Shown in pieces: positions 1 through 7,560 of a stretch of DNA of 20,447 nt. Under the pieces are notes generated by a model that ran no database searches, was not told where the DNA came from, and was given only the letters and a program-made list of their open reading frames with translations. The position numbers and the translations under genes were made by a program. Position 1 is the first letter of the stretch. Every line of letters begins with the position of its first letter. This stretch comes from a virus: positions 1-20,447 of the IMG/VR virus record IMGVR_UViG_3300043410_000561. One strand, given 5' to 3'.

Positions 1-152
1 TTGCATGTTTTGGTTCCATGTGTGTAGAATCCATTCCGTTGGTGGTGTATCGGGTTAGCGCCGGTGCAGACTTAACCGTCGGACGAAACGCTGGAAAGCA
101 CACTGCTTTATGTGAGCCACCAACAAATTTGGAGTGCACCCCCTTTTCCTCC
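1..152. other. Left-edge region without a confident gene
   Basis: The reading frame of the first gene is open back to an ATG at position 18, so a 45-residue N-terminal extension is formally possible. I see no ribosome binding site before position 18, and the extension (Cys- and Pro-rich, low in the acidic helical pattern seen downstream) does not resemble the rest of the protein. I therefore treat this stretch as intergenic, possibly holding the promoter of the packaging genes, although no convincing -35/-10 pair is visible. Confidence 0.4.
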
Positions 153-827
153 ATGATAAAACTTGACATTGATAAGACGGTTCCGTACCCAGAAAGTACC
201 GAGCCCGACAAAGCAGCGACCTTGCGTGAAGACATGCAATTGGCCGCCAACACAGCCGCCGTCCTTGAAGGATTGGGCGCTGAGGTTGAAGACTCCCCCA
301 CTGCACAAGAAGAAGCTGACCAAGTATTTGTTCAGTTTTCTGAACTCGCAAAGAAACAATTCGAGGACGCCATGTCTGAGAAGCCGAAGCGGGGCAGGCC
401 ACGTACACGAGCTGAAGCACCCAACGCCCCAGCGTTACTGGAAAAGGTGCCAGTCGCCCAGCGCATCAGTACGATGTTGCGGGAATACAACAACCCAATC
501 GTTGCCGACGCAGCCGAGCTGCGCCTAGTGGTGACCAACAAACTCCTCGACCTAGCGGGCTGTGGTGATCCGCGGATTGAAATCAAGGCCACTGAAATGC
601 TGGGCAAGATCAGCGACGTGGGTCTGTTCACCGAGAAGACCGAGATCACCGTGAACTACAACAACATCTCGGACATCGACGAGGCCATCAAGGACAAGAT
701 TCGCAAGATGATGAAGCTCAATGCGATCGACGTGCCCGCCGTGGACCTAGATGTGAAGAAAGAGTTCGAAGACCCCGAGGTCATTGAAGACGTGACACCC
801 AAAGAGGACAAGGAAGACGATGTCTGA
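153..827 (+). CDS. Terminase small subunit candidate with AT-hook-like motif
   Basis: This 224-residue protein directly precedes the terminase large subunit and overlaps it by 8 bases, the usual place for the small subunit that recognises phage DNA and hands it to the packaging motor. The first 70 residues are acidic and helical. Residues 78-84 read PKRGRPR, an AT-hook-like minor-groove binding motif. A helical region follows (about 111-135), then a conserved-looking block around GKISDVGLFTEK (151-162) and an acidic tail. I chose the start at 153 because the DKTVPYP segment after it resembles the N-terminus of related phage proteins I remember. No clear ribosome binding site precedes 153. An ATG at 372 (residue 74) does have GAGG at good spacing, so a shorter product beginning just before the AT-hook is possible. 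The small-subunit assignment rests mainly on position. Confidence 0.65.
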   Translation: MIKLDIDKTVPYPESTEPDKAATLREDMQLAANTAAVLEGLGAEVEDSPTAQEEADQVFVQFSELAKKQFEDAMSEKPKRGRPRTRAEAPNAPALLEKVPVAQRISTMLREYNNPIVADAAELRLVVTNKLLDLAGCGDPRIEIKATEMLGKISDVGLFTEKTEITVNYNNISDIDEAIKDKIRKMMKLNAIDVPAVDLDVKKEFEDPEVIEDVTPKEDKEDDV

Positions 828-2355
828 CGAAGACAAAATCTTTGAAACCTTGGACCCAGAGCTCAAAGCGCTGCTGGCTAATCTTCACCTGTTAACAGAG
901 CAGCAGAAGAATATCATCTTCGCTGACTTAGCCCGCAAAGAGCAGATGCTTGAGAAGAAAAAAGCTCAAGATACGTTCATGGGCTTTGTGAATAAGTGCT
1001 GGCCGGAGTTTATCGGCGGGCGTCACCACAAGATTATGGCCAGAGCGTTCGAGCGAGTGGCTAACGGGGAGTGCAAACGGCTGATTATCAACATGCCGCC
1101 TCGTCATACCAAGTCAGAATTCGCCTCTTACCTGCTTCCGGCGTGGTTTTTGGGCAAATTTCCGAACAAAAAGGTTATCCAGAGCTCAAATACGGGTGAA
1201 TTAGCGGTCGGATTCGGCCGAAAAGTCCGAAATTTGGTTGATTCGGACGTTTATAAAGAGATTTTCCCCGATTTGCACCTTCAACAGGACTCAAAAGCGG
1301 CCGGAAGGTGGAATACCAGCAAGGGTGGTGATTATTTTGCGATCGGTGTGGGCGGTACGGTGACCGGTAAGGGTGCGCACCTGCTGATTATTGATGATCC
1401 GCACTCAGAACAAGAGGCTGCACTGGCTGCCAGCAACCCAGATGTGTTTGATAAGGTAACTGAGTGGTATACCTCAGGCCCTCGCCAGCGTTTGCAACCA
1501 GGCGGGGCGATCGTTATTGTGATGACCCGGTGGGCGCAGCGAGATTTAACTGGTCAGGTGCTCAAAGCTGCCGCTGCCCGCGGTGGAGAGCAGTGGGAAG
1601 TCATTGAGTTTCCTGCCATCATGCCCTCGGGTAAACCCTTATGGCCAGAGTTCTGGTCTTTGGGTGAGTTGGAAGCGCTCCGTCAGGAATTGCCTAACTC
1701 AAAGTGGCAAGCACAGTACCAGCAGAACCCTGTTGGTAACGAGTCCGCGATTATCAAGCGGGACTGGTGGAAATGGTGGGAGCATGAAAGACCTCCCCAG
1801 TGCGACTACATCCTGCAGACGTGGGACACTGCGTTTGAGAAGAACAACCGTGCCGACTTCTCAGCGGGCATGACGTGGGGGATTTTCTATAACGACGAAG
1901 ACCACAGCCTGCCCAACATCATCTTGCTCAATGCGTACAAGAGACGTGTGGAGTGGGTGCAGCTGAAGAAGGACGTGTTTGAAGAATACAACGAGTGGGA
2001 GCCAGACGGCGTCCTCATTGAGAAGAAAGCTACCGGTGGTCCGCTGATCTACGAGCTGCGGGCGATGGGTATTCCAGTTCAGGAATATACGCCGAGCAGG
2101 GGCCAAGACAAAATTGCCCGCTTGAACTCGGTCTCGGACATAATCGCGTCAGGGAAAGTATGGGTTCCCCGTACTGCTTGGGCGGAAGAAGTAGTCGATG
2201 AGATTGCTGCGTTCCCTTCCGGCGAGCATGACGACTTGGTGGATGCGACCACACTGGCACTGATGCGGTTCAGGCAGGGGGGTTTCCTTCGCTTGCCTTC
2301 CGATGAACCGGAAGAACCAAAATTTTACAAGCGCCGCAACGCGGTGTTCTATTGA
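820..2355 (+). CDS. terL: Terminase large subunit (packaging ATPase/nuclease)
   Basis: The large terminase subunit docks on the portal, hydrolyses ATP to pump DNA into the procapsid, and cuts the concatemer. The ATPase half shows a Walker A-type segment MPPRHTKS (residues 92-99), a Walker B segment LLIIDDP (188-194) and a VMTRW segment (234-238) where the coupling motif is expected. The C-terminal RNase H-like nuclease half has the acidic positions expected for metal binding: D335 in QTWDTAF, E401 in IEKKATGG and D471/D472 in HDDLVDA. At 511 residues it has ordinary full length. The start has an AAGGA site about 6 bases upstream and overlaps the previous gene. All key motifs appear intact, so it should be active. 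Assignment to the wider terminase family is secure; the DNA-end type (cos or headful) cannot be read from this. Confidence 0.96.
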   Translation: MSDEDKIFETLDPELKALLANLHLLTEQQKNIIFADLARKEQMLEKKKAQDTFMGFVNKCWPEFIGGRHHKIMARAFERVANGECKRLIINMPPRHTKSEFASYLLPAWFLGKFPNKKVIQSSNTGELAVGFGRKVRNLVDSDVYKEIFPDLHLQQDSKAAGRWNTSKGGDYFAIGVGGTVTGKGAHLLIIDDPHSEQEAALAASNPDVFDKVTEWYTSGPRQRLQPGGAIVIVMTRWAQRDLTGQVLKAAAARGGEQWEVIEFPAIMPSGKPLWPEFWSLGELEALRQELPNSKWQAQYQQNPVGNESAIIKRDWWKWWEHERPPQCDYILQTWDTAFEKNNRADFSAGMTWGIFYNDEDHSLPNIILLNAYKRRVEWVQLKKDVFEEYNEWEPDGVLIEKKATGGPLIYELRAMGIPVQEYTPSRGQDKIARLNSVSDIIASGKVWVPRTAWAEEVVDEIAAFPSGEHDDLVDATTLALMRFRQGGFLRLPSDEPEEPKFYKRRNAVFY

Positions 2356-2364
2356 GGACGATGT

Positions 2365-4815
2365 ATGGCTACGAATTTTGACAAGAGTTTATATTCCAAT
2401 ACTCCGGAATATGGCGAAGACATGGCTGACATGCCGATGGAAGATATTGAGATCGAGGTCGAAGACCCGGAGAGTATGCGCATCAGCGCCGGGGGGATCG
2501 AAATCGAGCTTTTGCCTCCTTCAAAAACAGTGGGTGAAGAATTCGGTGCCAACCTTGCGGAAGACATGGATGAGAGTGAGCTTGGCACACTTGCATCTGA
2601 CTTGATGGGTTTGGTTGAGGCGGACATCAACAGCCGCAAAGATTGGACTGAGACTTACGTCAAAGGTCTTGATGTTTTGGGGATGAAGTATGAAGAAAGA
2701 ACTGAGCCGTGGAACGGCGCTTGCGGAGTGTTTTCTACTGTACTCACGGAAGCGGCCATACGGTTTCAAAGCGAGACTATCACGGAAACGTTCCCTGCTG
2801 CGGGCCCTGTTAAAACGGAAATTATTGGGGCGATTGATCGTCTTAAAGAGGAGGCTGCGGAGCGCGTAAGAGATGACATGAACTACCGCCTCACGGAGCA
2901 GATGCCTGAGTATCGCCCTGAACATGAGCGCTTGTTGTTCAACTTGGGTCTTGCGGGCGCGGCCTTCAAGAAAGTGTATTTCGATCCAGGCTTGAACAGG
3001 CAAACTGCGATCTTCTTGCCCGCCGAGGACGTGATCATTCCTTATGGGTCGTCGGGCTCGCGTACTGCTGAGCGCGTCACCCATTTAATGCGTAAGACGA
3101 AAAACGACATCAAGAAGCTGCAAGCTGCAGGTTTCTACCGTGAGTGTGACTTGGGTGAGCCAGTCAGCATTTACAACGATGTTGAGAAGAAGAAAGCTGA
3201 AGAGCAGGGCTACTCCATTACGGACGACGACCGCTATCAGCTTGCTGAGATTCAAGTTGACTATGTGCTGGAGGGAGATAAACGTGATGACGAGATTGCA
3301 GTCCCTTATATCATTACTATTGATCGCGGTACTAATAAGGTGCTTGCTATCTATCGAAACTGGAAAGAAGGTGATGAGACGTATGCGAAGCGCCAGCACA
3401 TGGTTCAGTACGACTATGTACCCGGCTTTGGTGCGTATGGCATGGGTCTTATTCATATCATCGGCGGCTATGCTCGCGCTGGTACTTCTCTCATTCGTCA
3501 GCTTGTTGATGCAGGTACTCTAGCCAACTTACCCGGCGGGCTGAAAGCTCGTGGCCTGCGTGTCAAAGGTGATGACACACCGATTGCTCCAGGTGAATTC
3601 CGCGACGTAGATATTCCAAGCGGAGCGATTAAAGACAACATCATGACCTTGCCCTACAAGGAACCTTCACAGGTTCTGATGGGCTTGCTCAATCAGATCA
3701 CTGAAGAAGCGCGTCGTCTGGGCTCAATCGCTGACATGAAGATGTCGGACATGAGCGCACAAGCTCCTGTGGGTACAACGCTTGCACTTCTTGAGCGTCA
3801 ACTCAAGATCATGGGCGCTGTCCAAGCCCGCGTGCACAATGCGATGAAAGAGGAGTTCAAACTTCTCAAGAGCATCATTCGTGACAACATGCCTGAAGAC
3901 TATGACTACTTGCCACTCGGGGGTGATGCGTCAGTCAAGCAAGCAGACTACGACATAGTTGAGGTCATTCCTGTTAGCGACCCTAACAGCTCAACGATGG
4001 CGCAGCGCATCATGCAGTACCAAGCTGTTATTCAGCTGGCGCAGCAAGCTCCTCAGATTTACAACTTACCAGTCTTGCATCGTCAGATGATCGAGGTGCT
4101 GGGTGTGAAGAATGCTGAGAAGCTGGTGCCGATCGATGATGATCAGAAGCCTCGCGATCCGATCAGTGAGAACATGGCGTTCTTGAACGGTGAGCCAACG
4201 AAGGCGTTCATCTATCAAGATCATGATGCGCACATCGCAGCGCACACAACGTTCATGCAGGACCCCATGATTGCACAGCAGATGGGTCAGAACCCCATGG
4301 CGCAGCAGATGATGGCGGCGATCCAGGCGCACATCGCCGAGCACTTGGCGTTCTTGTATCGCAAGAAAATTGAAGAACAGTTGGGCGTACCACTGCCACC
4401 ACCTGACTCTCAGTTGCCTGAAGAAGTTGAAGTGCAGTTGTCACAGCTTGTGGCGCAGGCGTCGGCTCAACTCTTGCAACAGAACATGGCCATGGCTCAG
4501 CAGCAGAAAGCTCAGCAGATGCAGCAAGACCCGCTCATTCAGATGCAGCAGGCCGAGTTGCAGATCAAAGCGCAAGAAGCTCAGACCCGTGCGCAGAAAA
4601 CACAAGCCGACATTCAGCTGGCGCAGCAGAAGTTGCAGCTTGAGGCTCAGCGTATTCAAGTTGAAGCACAGAAAGAGCAGCAGCGTGTGGCCTCGCAAGA
4701 GCGTCAGAACACACAGCGCCTGTCTGCGCAAGATCGTCAAAACGCTCAGAAGATCAGAGCCGACCTGGTGAAGAACATGAGCAAGGCGCAGACTAAACCC
4801 GGAGGTACTCAATGA
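2365..4815 (+). CDS. Portal protein with Gln-rich coiled-coil C-terminus
   Basis: At 816 residues and directly after the terminase, this is the portal, the dodecameric ring at one capsid vertex through which DNA enters and leaves. The N-terminal 60 residues are very acidic. The core contains a segment around residues 108-155 (ERTEPWNGACGVF and following helix) and a long helix-rich stem and wing region typical of large podovirus portals; I recall the phage SU10/phiEco32 type as the closest style. From about residue 635 the protein becomes rich in Gln, Met and Ala, and about 709-805 is an almost uninterrupted Q/A/E/R heptad-like helix, which could form a long barrel or crown extending into the capsid. 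The GAGGA ribosome binding site overlaps the terminase stop codon. Portal identity rests on position, size and general sequence style, not on a short diagnostic motif. Confidence 0.88.
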   Translation: MATNFDKSLYSNTPEYGEDMADMPMEDIEIEVEDPESMRISAGGIEIELLPPSKTVGEEFGANLAEDMDESELGTLASDLMGLVEADINSRKDWTETYVKGLDVLGMKYEERTEPWNGACGVFSTVLTEAAIRFQSETITETFPAAGPVKTEIIGAIDRLKEEAAERVRDDMNYRLTEQMPEYRPEHERLLFNLGLAGAAFKKVYFDPGLNRQTAIFLPAEDVIIPYGSSGSRTAERVTHLMRKTKNDIKKLQAAGFYRECDLGEPVSIYNDVEKKKAEEQGYSITDDDRYQLAEIQVDYVLEGDKRDDEIAVPYIITIDRGTNKVLAIYRNWKEGDETYAKRQHMVQYDYVPGFGAYGMGLIHIIGGYARAGTSLIRQLVDAGTLANLPGGLKARGLRVKGDDTPIAPGEFRDVDIPSGAIKDNIMTLPYKEPSQVLMGLLNQITEEARRLGSIADMKMSDMSAQAPVGTTLALLERQLKIMGAVQARVHNAMKEEFKLLKSIIRDNMPEDYDYLPLGGDASVKQADYDIVEVIPVSDPNSSTMAQRIMQYQAVIQLAQQAPQIYNLPVLHRQMIEVLGVKNAEKLVPIDDDQKPRDPISENMAFLNGEPTKAFIYQDHDAHIAAHTTFMQDPMIAQQMGQNPMAQQMMAAIQAHIAEHLAFLYRKKIEEQLGVPLPPPDSQLPEEVEVQLSQLVAQASAQLLQQNMAMAQQQKAQQMQQDPLIQMQQAELQIKAQEAQTRAQKTQADIQLAQQKLQLEAQRIQVEAQKEQQRVASQERQNTQRLSAQDRQNAQKIRADLVKNMSKAQTKPGGTQ

Positions 4816-4997
4816 ACGAGATCGAGCTACTTAGGAAGTACAACAACGAGTTCAGGGAGCAGGCCATCGACCGCCTGATCTCTGGCTCCGCTAAAGACTA
4901 CGCGGAGTATCGCGAGTTGGTAGGCGTGATTCGCGGTATGGACCACGCCAACTCCAGTTTGATGGACCTCCAGAGACGATTGGAAACAGATGACTAA
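4812..4997 (+). CDS. Small helical protein of unknown function
   Basis: This 61-residue protein starts inside the portal stop codon (ATGA overlap) with a good GGAGG site 7 bases upstream, so it is very probably translated together with the portal. It is charged, has no cysteine, no membrane segment and no signal peptide, and looks like two amphipathic helices (about residues 3-25 and 28-58). I do not recognise a family. Its tight coupling suggests a virion-assembly partner or small accessory factor, but this is inference from position only. Confidence 0.75.
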   Translation: MNEIELLRKYNNEFREQAIDRLISGSAKDYAEYRELVGVIRGMDHANSSLMDLQRRLETDD

Positions 4998-5628
4998 TGC
5001 ACCAGAACCAAGTGTTGCCGGATCGCCAACTTACATCCACATCGACGGGCAGGACATCAAGGTAGTTGCCAAGATGAGCCTCCCGCGTGTGGTGATCTTC
5101 GACAACTTCTTGTCTCTTGAAGAATGTGCAGAGTTAATTGATGGTGTGCTTGACAAGATTGAGCCAAGCACTGTTGTTGACGAAACGGCCCAAAAGTCTG
5201 TGCCCCACCCGGCACGCACAAGTTCTGGGTCGTATTACCACCGCGGTCAGACCGAGCTAGTCGCGCGGATTGAAGATCGCATCTCCAAACTACTCAACTG
5301 GCCAGTTGAGAACGGTGAGGGTTTGCAAGTGCTTAAGTACGAGATAGGTCAGGAATACCGACCCCATAACGACTATTTCGGGTCCGTAACGCCGGTCAAC
5401 GGCGGGCAAAGAGTCGGTACTTTCATCATGTATTTGAATACACCCACCGCTGGCGGCGGCACAAGTTTTCCTGATTCGGGCTTTGAAATCACCCCGCAAG
5501 CAGGTAGTGCGTTGTTTTTTAGCTACAAAAACGCAGATAGTTCTTCAAAAACCTTACATGCCGGTTTGCCGGTGTTGGAAGGGGAGAAGTGGATAGCCAC
5601 TAAGTGGCTCCGCGAGCGCCGGTATTGA
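4990..5628 (+). CDS. 2OG-Fe(II) dioxygenase, prolyl-4-hydroxylase-like
   Basis: Enzymes of this family use 2-oxoglutarate, O2 and Fe(II) to hydroxylate protein side chains, classically proline. The 212-residue protein carries the full double-stranded beta-helix signature: the HxD iron ligands H126 and D128 in YRPHNDYF, the distal histidine H190 in TLHAGLPV, and K200 in GEKWIATKW, placed to bind the 2-oxoglutarate carboxylate. The segment GTFIMYLN (143-150) and a GGGTSFP turn (155-161) match the prolyl-4-hydroxylase alpha-subunit fold. No signal peptide is visible, so it acts in the cytoplasm of the infected cell. It overlaps the preceding small gene by 8 bases and sits between the portal and a co-chaperonin. 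Its substrate is unknown; candidates are a virion protein or a host factor. An all-ligand-intact active site makes a working enzyme likely. Confidence 0.9.
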   Translation: MTNAPEPSVAGSPTYIHIDGQDIKVVAKMSLPRVVIFDNFLSLEECAELIDGVLDKIEPSTVVDETAQKSVPHPARTSSGSYYHRGQTELVARIEDRISKLLNWPVENGEGLQVLKYEIGQEYRPHNDYFGSVTPVNGGQRVGTFIMYLNTPTAGGGTSFPDSGFEITPQAGSALFFSYKNADSSSKTLHAGLPVLEGEKWIATKWLRERRY

Positions 5629-5642
5629 TACAGGTGTATCAA
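5625..5642 (+). promoter_or_regulatory. Short hairpin across the dioxygenase stop codon
   Basis: TTGATAC (5625-5631) and GTATCAA (5636-5642) form a perfect 7-bp stem with the four-base loop AGGT. The stem overlaps the TGA stop of the dioxygenase gene. There is no U-run after it, so it is not a classical terminator. It could be an RNA-processing or stability element, or the operator of a DNA-binding protein. Confidence 0.45.
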
Positions 5643-5644
5643 GA

Positions 5645-5692
5645 ACGTAGTGAGTTAGGGGTTACCTCACTGCGTACAAACTTAACCCTTAA
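5645..5692 (+). promoter_or_regulatory. Alternative hairpins in the leader of the co-chaperonin gene
   Basis: ACGTAGTGAG (5645-5654) pairs with CTCACTGCGT (5666-5675) over 10 bp with one G-U pair and an 11-base loop. The loop sequence AGGGGTTA (5657-5664) is itself complementary, with one G-U pair, to TAACCCTT (5683-5690), just before the start codon at 5702. The second pairing needs loop bases of the first hairpin, so the two could interact as a pseudoknot or compete. This arrangement could tune translation of the downstream gene. Pairing was worked out by eye; energies were not computed. Confidence 0.4.
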
Positions 5693-5701
5693 GAGAGAAA
5701 T

Positions 5702-6106
5702 ATGAGCGAAATCTTAGTAAGCCAAGACGGTGCCACAGCCACTGTACTTCCCGCGACGGCTGAAGAGAAAGCACGGCAGGTCCCTGATCCTGCTACTTTT
5801 CACGTTCTTTGCATGCTTCCCAAAGCAGAAGAAGAATTTAGTGAGACTGGGATTCTCAAATCCGCTACTGCCATGTATCACGAGGAGCTTCTTTCCCCCG
5901 TGTTATTCGTAGCGAAGATGGGCCCAGACGCATTTAAAGATGAAAAGCGTTTTCCTTCCGGACCTTCTTGCAAAGTCGGTGACTTCATCATCACACGCCC
6001 TAACACTGGCACCCGTATGAAAATACACGGTACAGAGTGGCGCTTGATCAGCGACGACGCAATCGAAGCTGTTGTGCAAGACCCCCGCGGTATTCAACGT
6101 CCATAA
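5702..6106 (+). CDS. GroES-like co-chaperonin
   Basis: GroES forms the seven-subunit lid of the GroEL folding chamber. Phages such as T4 (gp31) encode their own versions to fold capsid protein. In this 134-residue protein, residues about 33-128 line up with GroES: an N-terminal strand, a Gly/Ser/Glu-containing segment at 41-66 in the place of the GroEL-binding mobile loop, a VLFVAKMG strand-turn (67-74), the hallmark KVGD (91-94), a GT-rich strand, and an end LISDDAIEAVV (115-125) that matches the C-terminus of bacterial GroES. About 30 extra residues precede the domain. The gene follows a hairpin-rich leader and is followed 9 bases later by the scaffold-like gene, so a role in folding capsid or other virion proteins is likely. 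The match was made by eye; overall identity is modest. Confidence 0.72.
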   Translation: MSEILVSQDGATATVLPATAEEKARQVPDPATFHVLCMLPKAEEEFSETGILKSATAMYHEELLSPVLFVAKMGPDAFKDEKRFPSGPSCKVGDFIITRPNTGTRMKIHGTEWRLISDDAIEAVVQDPRGIQRP

Positions 6107-6115
6107 GGAGGAAAC

Positions 6116-7081
6116 ATGGCGACATTTGAAAAGGTTGAGTACGTTTTTCCTGACGAAAAGGAAGAAGCGGAAAAGAGTGCGAATGAGCTCTTAAAAGACG
6201 ACGAGATAGAAATCGAAATCGTTGACAACACACCTCCAGCGGACCGCAACCGTGAGCCACTGGACACACCACCCGAAGAGGTTACAGACGAAGAGCTTGA
6301 GCGTTATACCGACGTCAAGCTTAAAGAACGTCTGGCCAAACTGGGTAAGGGCTACCACGACGAGCGCCGCGCTAAAGAGGCTGCTCAACGTGAGAAGGAA
6401 GAAGCTATCCGTCTGGCGCAAGCCGTTGTTGAAGAGAACAAAAAGCTGAAGGGTTCACTGACTACGAACCAAGAAGCTCTCTTGGCACAGGCTAAGCGTG
6501 TAGTAGCCGACGAACTTGAAAAAGCAAAGGTTAAGTACAAATCAGCGTACGAGTCAGGCGACTCAGACGCCATGGTTGAAGCTCAAGAAGAATTGACCGT
6601 CGCTCGTATGAAAGTAGAGCGCGTAAACAATTTTAAACCCGCGCCTTTACAAGAAGAAAAAAATGAGGTACAAACCACTCAATTCACGCAAACACCTCCT
6701 GTCGACCGCAAAGCTGAGGCTTGGAAAGAAGCTAATCCTTGGTTTGGCAAAGATAGGGAAATGACTGGCTATGCGTTTGCGTTGCATGAAAAGCTAGTCA
6801 TGGAAGATGGCGTTGATCCAAACTCGGATGAGTACTACCGGAGACTCAACGGGCGGATTCGCCAAGTGTTCCCAGAGAAGTTTGCCTCTGGAGACACCGC
6901 TGATGCACAACCCTCTCAGCGTCCAAGTAAATCAAACGTAGTTGCACCTGCATCGAGAAGTGTTGCACCCCGAAAAATCACACTTTCACCCGATCAAGTG
7001 CGCATGGCAAACAGGCTTGGAGTCCCATTAAAGCTCTATGCCGAAAAAGTTGCTGAACAAATGAGGAATAAAAATGGCTGA
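6116..7081 (+). CDS. Capsid scaffolding protein candidate
   Basis: Scaffold proteins line the inside of the procapsid, guide capsid assembly and then leave. This 321-residue protein has the expected features: no cysteine, high charge, an acidic N-terminus (residues 1-65), a long predicted coiled coil (about 66-170, rich in Glu, Lys, Ala and Arg), and a conserved-looking middle segment EANPWFGKDREM (205-216). Its small basic C-terminal domain (about 285-318, with PDQVRMANRLGVPLKLY) could dock on the capsid protein. It lies upstream of the major capsid gene with one unknown and one decoration-like gene between. The ribosome binding site AAGGAGG is the strongest seen in the window, which fits a protein needed in high amounts. 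No protease domain is seen. Function is inferred from composition and place. Confidence 0.75.
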   Translation: MATFEKVEYVFPDEKEEAEKSANELLKDDEIEIEIVDNTPPADRNREPLDTPPEEVTDEELERYTDVKLKERLAKLGKGYHDERRAKEAAQREKEEAIRLAQAVVEENKKLKGSLTTNQEALLAQAKRVVADELEKAKVKYKSAYESGDSDAMVEAQEELTVARMKVERVNNFKPAPLQEEKNEVQTTQFTQTPPVDRKAEAWKEANPWFGKDREMTGYAFALHEKLVMEDGVDPNSDEYYRRLNGRIRQVFPEKFASGDTADAQPSQRPSKSNVVAPASRSVAPRKITLSPDQVRMANRLGVPLKLYAEKVAEQMRNKNG

Positions 7082-7544
7082 ACAAAATCGAATGAGCCGC
7101 GCTTTAGAGACGCGTGAGAAAGAAGCAAGACCACTTAAAAAATGGACTCCTGCTGAGTTACTTCCACACGTGGAACCAGAGCCCGGATACAAAATGCGAT
7201 GGATTCGTACCAGTATGGGTGGTGCAGGTGACGCCAGAAATATTTCTGCAAAATTCCGCGAAGGCTGGGAGCCTGTGAAGGCTTCTGATCACCCCGAAGC
7301 GCATATCTTTGCCGATCCAAATTCTCGGTTTAAGGATGCGATTGAGATTGGTGGACTAATCCTTTGCAAAACCCCTGAGGAGCTTGTCGATCAACGTAAC
7401 GATTACTACCGGAATCTTTCCGAGTCGCAAATCCAATCCGTCGATCACAGCTTCATGCGCGAAAACGACGCTCGTATGCCATTGTTTAGCGATAAACGCA
7501 CGACAGTGACTAAGGGCACCTCGTCTTTCGGTTCTGGATCATAA
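7074..7544 (+). CDS. Conserved head-module protein of unknown function
   Basis: This 156-residue protein overlaps the scaffold-like gene by 8 bases and has GAGGA 7 bases before its ATG. The first 45 residues are basic and probably flexible (ALETREKEARPLKKW). The middle contains MRWIRTSMGGAGDARNIS (residues 41-58) and a folded-looking segment up to about 125, where IEIGGLILCKTPEEL marks a strand-helix unit. The tail is Ser/Thr/Gly-rich. There is no membrane segment or signal peptide. I recall similar proteins between scaffold and capsid genes in aquatic phage genomes but know no function; a minor head protein or a capsid-assembly helper are both possible. Confidence 0.7.
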   Translation: MAEQNRMSRALETREKEARPLKKWTPAELLPHVEPEPGYKMRWIRTSMGGAGDARNISAKFREGWEPVKASDHPEAHIFADPNSRFKDAIEIGGLILCKTPEELVDQRNDYYRNLSESQIQSVDHSFMRENDARMPLFSDKRTTVTKGTSSFGSGS

Positions 7545-7560
7545 TTTTTTGGAGTCTTAA

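Noticed and set aside
165-193. TTGACA with a possible -10 17 bases downstream
   Set aside because: The -10 position (TACCCA) is poor and the site lies inside the first coding region.
2521-3084. 187-residue antisense frame inside the portal gene
   Set aside because: It lies fully within a well-supported gene, lacks a plausible ribosome binding site and shows no recognisable protein pattern.
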